Source: Eubacterium sp.
GTDB lineage: Bacteria; Bacillota; Clostridia; Lachnospirales; Lachnospiraceae
Length of the DNA: 17,008 nt
Direction of reading: 5' to 3'
Assembly: GCA_021442545.1 (NCBI GenBank)
Contig: JABUSX010000033.1
Coordinates: forward strand, 1 to 17,008
The notes beneath the pieces are model-generated. The model had not been told where the DNA came from, made no database searches, and saw nothing but the letters and a program-made list of their open reading frames with translations. The translations under genes were made by a program, and so were the position numbers. The first letter of the stretch is position 1. Every line of letters begins with the position of its first letter. Shown here piece after piece: positions 13,857-17,008 of the stretch.

Positions 13857-15194
13857 ATGCTGTTTGAACGTCTGAGAAAAAAGCGGAATGACGGAAAGAT
13901 TTTTGATTCTGATGAGAATGAGTTTCATGAGGAACAGGGGACAGAAGCAGTTTCTGCCTCATTTCAGAAAGCGAAGAGTGAAAATCAGGTATCGGACAGA
14001 GCCGACCGGATGCGCAGAAAACTGCGGGAGGAACTGGATGAACGGGATGCCATGTCTGAGGATGAGATCGGACATCTCGTGGACGAACTGATTCTTTCAG
14101 AAGGAACGGAGGCACATCTTTCCCTGTACGAAAAGGAAGCCCTGCGGAAAGAGCTGATGTTTTCGGTTCGGAAACTGGATGTTCTGCAGGAACTTGTAGA
14201 CGATCCGGAAGTCAATGAGATCATGATCAACGGTTATCGGAATATTTTTTATGAAAAAGGCGGAAAGCTGCATCGCTGGGAAAGGGAATTTCCGTCCAGG
14301 GAACGTCTGGAGGATGTAATCCAGAGCATTGCCGGTTCGTGCAACCGGATCGTGAATGAACAGCGTCCGATCGCGGATGCCCGCCTGCCGGACAACGGAG
14401 CCCGCGTAAATATTGTACTGTATCCGATCGCACTGGAAGGTCCGATTCTGACGATCCGGCGGTTTCCGGATGATCCGATCACCATGCGGGGGCTGATCCG
14501 GAACAACAGCCTGACATCGGAAGCGGCGGAATTTCTGAGGGATCTGACGGGGGCGGCCTATTCGATTCTTGTAGGCGGCGGCACATCGACCGGAAAAACG
14601 ACTTTTCTGAATGCCCTTTCGGCTTACATTCCTAAAACCGACAGAGTGATCACCATTGAAGATAACGCAGAACTTCAGATCCAGGGGATCGACAATCTTG
14701 TCCGTCTGGAAGCACGTAATGCCAATCTGGAAGGTACGCAGGAGATCACGATCCGGGATCTGATCAAAACAGCGCTGCGAATGCGGCCGGACCGACTGAT
14801 CGTCGGTGAGGTGCGCGGTGCGGAAGCCGGGGATTTTCTCATAGGGCTGAATACGGGGCATTCCGGAAGCCTCGGAACAGCTCACGCCAACAGCGTCAGA
14901 GATATGATCAGCCGAATCGAAATGATGGTTCTGATGGGGATCGCCCTTCCGGTACCGGTCATACGAAGGCAGATCGCAGGCGGGGTGGAGATCCTGGTTC
15001 AGTTGACTCGTGACGCGGACGGACGCAGAGCCGTAGATGAGATTGCGGAGATCGACGGGATGCAGGGAGACGACGTCTGCATTCGAACGATATACAAAAG
15101 AAATATGGCCGGAAAACTGGAAAAGAAGGCAGAACTGAAGCACCGGGAGAAGCTGGAAAAATATTATGAGAGAAGGAAACGTCATTACGGGTGA
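13857..15194 (+). CDS. tadA: TadA/CpaF secretion ATPase of the Tad pilus
   Basis: This 445-residue cytosolic ATPase of the VirB11/PilT family powers Flp pilus assembly and, in some systems, retraction. A charged N-terminal extension (residues 1 to about 60) precedes the N-domain, with DDPEVNEIMINGYRNIFYE near residue 120. RQRPIAD-like NEQRPIADARLPDNGARVN and the ILTIRRF strand follow. Walker A GGGTSTGKTT (240-249, Lys247), the Asp box VITIEDNAELQI, Walker B LIVGEVRG with Glu318, and the His box GSLGTAHANS are all intact, so the enzyme should be active. AAGGAAG (13846-13852) precedes ATG 13857 and lies within the last repeat of the upstream array. Its partners are the TadB-like protein downstream and TadZ upstream. 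Confidence 0.95.
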   Translation: MLFERLRKKRNDGKIFDSDENEFHEEQGTEAVSASFQKAKSENQVSDRADRMRRKLREELDERDAMSEDEIGHLVDELILSEGTEAHLSLYEKEALRKELMFSVRKLDVLQELVDDPEVNEIMINGYRNIFYEKGGKLHRWEREFPSRERLEDVIQSIAGSCNRIVNEQRPIADARLPDNGARVNIVLYPIALEGPILTIRRFPDDPITMRGLIRNNSLTSEAAEFLRDLTGAAYSILVGGGTSTGKTTFLNALSAYIPKTDRVITIEDNAELQIQGIDNLVRLEARNANLEGTQEITIRDLIKTALRMRPDRLIVGEVRGAEAGDFLIGLNTGHSGSLGTAHANSVRDMISRIEMMVLMGIALPVPVIRRQIAGGVEILVQLTRDADGRRAVDEIAEIDGMQGDDVCIRTIYKRNMAGKLEKKAELKHREKLEKYYERRKRHYG

Positions 15195-15238
15195 AACTGC
15201 TCAGGCGTGAACGTAAAAGAAGAAACCAGGCGGAAACA

Positions 15239-15510
15239 ACAGGAGGAAAAACCTTGACCGGGACAGCGGAAGGAAGAAATCAGATTGCGGATCTGAAAAC
15301 AGGCAGATAAACCCGGATCATGGGAGCAGAGAAAGAAATCGTATGCGGAATCCAATAACAGGAGGAAAAGCCTGAATTATGAGAGCAGAAGGAAGAAATC
15401 AGATCGCGAATTCGACAGTGGGAGGAAGAAAGCAGATTGCAGATCTGAGAACGGAAGGAAGAAATCAGATCGCGAATCTGAAAGGAAAATCCCGGGTCAT
15501 GAGGATGGAA
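15239..15510 (+). repeat. Compound tandem repeat (60 bp then 33 bp) spanning the tadB translation start
   Basis: Copies anchored on GAAATC or GAAAGC begin at 15276, 15335, 15395, 15428 and 15461, giving steps of 59, 60, 33 and 33. The roughly 60-bp units each hold a ribosome-site-like AGGAGGAAAA (15241, 15360; eroded in the middle copy) followed by a start-codon region and GCAGAAGGAAGAAATCAGAT-like sequence. From 15379 the repeat is read as protein, with an 11-residue unit of type GR(N/K)QIA(N/D). A last, diverged copy near 15481-15510 again places an ATG behind an AAAGGA. Confidence 0.82.
15254..15310 (+). CDS. Tiny upstream reading frame with a repeated peptide motif (decoy or leader)
   Basis: A TTG at 15254 sits seven bases behind a perfect AGGAGG (15241-15246) and opens an 18-codon frame, Met-Thr-Gly-Thr-Ala-Glu-Gly-Arg-Asn-Gln-Ile-Ala-Asp-Leu-Lys-Thr-Gly-Arg, then TAA at 15308. 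Its core EGRNQIAD recurs in the predicted N-terminus of the TadB-like protein, but in another frame. It is probably a duplicated and decayed initiation region. Whether it is translated, and whether that affects tadB, is unknown. Confidence 0.3.
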   Translation: MTGTAEGRNQIADLKTGR

Positions 15511-16278
15511 GGGCGAACCGAAAGAAAAGACGGAAAGACGGATTACTCGAAATACTCTTTTTCCGTAAAGGAATGGGTGCGCTACGGACTGACCGGTCTC
15601 GGAATCGGGGCGGTCATGGTCTGGCTGACGTATGACAATATCAAAGCGTTTCCTCTGGCCGTGGCCGCCGCCGTCGTATATCTGGTTCTGACACACAGGC
15701 GTCTGCTTACAGAGAGACAGAAGATCCTGCAGTATCATTTCCGGGATTTTTTGTCCTCTCTGCATACAACTCTTGCAGCCGGTTATTCCATGGAAAATGC
15801 AGTGCGTTCCGCAACATCGGACATCGAAAAGCTTTTCGGAAAAAAGGATATTCTGACAAACGAACTGAAAAACATCGTCTGGCAGATGAGCTGTCAGATT
15901 CCGGTCGAACAGGCCTTCCGGGATCTGGGAGAACGCAGCTGCGTGGAAGATATCGCCGGATTCGGAGAAGTTCTGATCATCGCCAAAAGAACGGGCGGCA
16001 GCATGGATAAGGTTCTGGAAGCGACCTGGCGGAATCTGTGTGAGAAGATCGATACATCCATGGAGATTGATGCCATGATCGCTTCCAAACGATATGAACA
16101 GAGCATTATGAGTCTTATGCCGGCCGGGATCATTCTGTATCTGAAAGTGGGTTTTCAGGGTTTCCTTGATCCGATGTATCATTCGACTACGGGAATTCTG
16201 ATCATGACAGGCTGTCTGGCACTCTATCTTTTTGCTTTCTTTCTCGGACGTAAAATGACGGCGTCCATGGATGTATGA
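15379..16278 (+). CDS. tadB: TadB-like inner-membrane platform protein (T2SS-F family)
   Basis: This 299-residue protein has the GspF/TadB layout: two N-terminal membrane segments (about residues 70-86 and 92-110), a cytosolic helical domain (FRDFLSSLHTTLAAGYSMENAV, then AFRDLGERSCVEDIAGFGEVL and AKRTGGSMDKVLEATWRNL), and two C-terminal segments (MSLMPAGIILYLKVGF and TGILIMTGCLALYLFAFFLG). It forms the membrane platform on which TadA acts. The start is uncertain. ATG 15379 has AGGAGG at 15360-15365 but 13 bases of spacing; ATG 15499 (residue 41) has only AAAGGA. Residues 4-37 are three copies of an 11-residue repeat created by the leader array, and family-like sequence begins near DYSKYSFSVKEW (residue 54). 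The stop is 23 bases before the next gene. Confidence 0.85.
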   Translation: MRAEGRNQIANSTVGGRKQIADLRTEGRNQIANLKGKSRVMRMEGRTERKDGKTDYSKYSFSVKEWVRYGLTGLGIGAVMVWLTYDNIKAFPLAVAAAVVYLVLTHRRLLTERQKILQYHFRDFLSSLHTTLAAGYSMENAVRSATSDIEKLFGKKDILTNELKNIVWQMSCQIPVEQAFRDLGERSCVEDIAGFGEVLIIAKRTGGSMDKVLEATWRNLCEKIDTSMEIDAMIASKRYEQSIMSLMPAGIILYLKVGFQGFLDPMYHSTTGILIMTGCLALYLFAFFLGRKMTASMDV

Positions 16279-16301
16279 AATGAGGAGGACATAGAACCTG
16301 T

Positions 16302-17008
16302 ATGGAATCGATCATATTGCTGCCGATACTGACAGGAGCGGTAGTCCTGTATCTGTTCAAAACAAAACGAATAACGAGGGTCGTGTGTCTGATTCTTCTG
16401 GTCGGTACGGCTGCGGCAGGGGGAAAGATCTTTCTGGAATATCAGGAAGGATCAAGGCAGGAGATCACTGAGCTTTCCCGGGAAGAGGACGGGAAGGCAG
16501 AAGAAGGAGTCCCGCTGACGGTGGAAGCCGATAATGGGGAAAGCAGCGAAGTGCAGATCCGTGTTACAGATCCGGAACCATCCGAAAAGGAGATGAATGA
16601 AAAACTTGAAAAAGAAGCCGCACTTCTGGAAGAAAAAATTCTCGGAAAGAACAGCTCTCTTTCTCATGTCGAGTGGAATCTGGAACTTCCGTTTGAAACG
16701 GACGATCCCTCGGTCAGTATATTCTGGATGAGCAGCCGGCCGGATGTTCTGACTTCGGATGGAATGATCACAAGCGAAGCCGAAGCAAAGGGAACAGATG
16801 TGGTTCTGACGGCACAGCTTACGACAGGAGAGCAGACGACGGAATTCCGGAGAAATCTGACCGTATTCCCGTCCAAAGAAGAAAATGCGGCGGCAGACCG
16901 TTTTCAGAAGGCGGCAGACAAGCTGAACAAAAACCGCAATGAATCGAATTATCTTCTGCCTGAGGAACTGGACGGCAAAAAGCTGACCTGGTACCGGAAT
17001 GCGGAAGA
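16302..17008 (+). CDS. Membrane-anchored protein with atrophied bacterial Ig-like domain, truncated by window end
   Basis: The frame is open from ATG 16302 to the window end (235 complete codons, no stop). The N-terminus has two hydrophobic segments (about residues 3-19 and 26-45), then a Glu/Lys-rich, partly coiled stretch (about 48-125; EKEMNEKLEKEAALLEEKIL), then a beta-rich module: VEWNLELPFETDDPSVSIFW, MSSRPDVLTSDGMIT, VVLTAQLTTGEQTTEF and LTVFPSK. The W-x-SS-x-PDVL-x-x-DG pattern is typical of atrophied bacterial Ig-like repeats. A second polar segment (LPEELDGKKLTWYRN) leads out of the window. AGGAGG at 16284-16289 is 12 bases from ATG. It follows tadB directly, so it is probably an accessory Tad component facing outside the membrane. 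The exact family is not recognised. Confidence 0.75.
   Translation, partial: MESIILLPILTGAVVLYLFKTKRITRVVCLILLVGTAAAGGKIFLEYQEGSRQEITELSREEDGKAEEGVPLTVEADNGESSEVQIRVTDPEPSEKEMNEKLEKEAALLEEKILGKNSSLSHVEWNLELPFETDDPSVSIFWMSSRPDVLTSDGMITSEAEAKGTDVVLTAQLTTGEQTTEFRRNLTVFPSKEENAAADRFQKAADKLNKNRNESNYLLPEELDGKKLTWYRNAE

Noticed and set aside
14097..15185. Minus-strand open frame of 362 codons opposite tadA
   Set aside because: Shadow of an intact ATPase gene; no ribosome site or family features.
15280..16182. Minus-strand open frame of 300 codons opposite tadB
   Set aside because: Its apparent peptide repeats simply mirror the DNA repeat array; the + strand carries a coherent membrane protein.

Overview
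The window looks like chromosomal DNA of an anaerobic Firmicute, most likely a member of the Lachnospiraceae (Clostridia). This rests on gene style rather than any search: a soluble hybrid kinase with PAS-like and GAF-like modules and two receivers, a clostridial-type FolD, an AspC-like aminotransferase, a Tad locus with a degenerate TadZ, and strong AGGAGG-type ribosome binding sites. Base composition is intermediate. Every supported gene lies on the + strand.

Layout. (1) 19-5732: folD (one-carbon metabolism), a MATE efflux transporter, and a large cytosolic hybrid histidine kinase. The last two are 19 nt apart and probably co-transcribed. (2) 5733-7477: a leader with a plausible sigma-A promoter, an unrecognised multi-pass membrane protein, and an endonuclease/exonuclease/phosphatase-fold enzyme directly behind it. 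(3) 7478-10270: a hairpin, a degenerate tandem-repeat leader, a PdxA-family dehydrogenase, a class I/II aminotransferase and a strong intrinsic terminator. (4) 10271-11551: an AT-rich intergenic stretch with a tight cluster of DnaA boxes, then trmB and its terminator. (5) 11552-17008: the start of a Tad (Flp-type) pilus locus. In order it holds an A24 prepilin peptidase, a TadZ/CpaE-like protein without a Walker A lysine, the TadA/CpaF ATPase, a TadB-like inner-membrane protein, and a membrane-anchored protein with an atrophied bacterial Ig-like domain, cut by the window end. Together these would process prepilin, place the machine in the cell, power it and form its membrane platform. Pilin genes and TadC are not in view and probably lie downstream.

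The most unusual signal is not a gene. Four leaders (upstream of pdxA, the prepilin peptidase, tadA and tadB) each carry their own degenerate tandem-repeat array with periods of about 33, 35, 38 and 60/33 bp. Sequences differ between loci, and each array runs up to or into the translation start region of the gene behind it. In two cases the Shine-Dalgarno or start codon falls roughly in register with the repeat. In the tadB case the array passes into the reading frame as an 11-residue repeat and includes an upstream decoy start with the same peptide motif. Within the Tad locus these arrays separate genes that are often closely packed in other Tad clusters. This may be an undescribed leader architecture or may reflect tolerated slippage; the tests are given in the findings.
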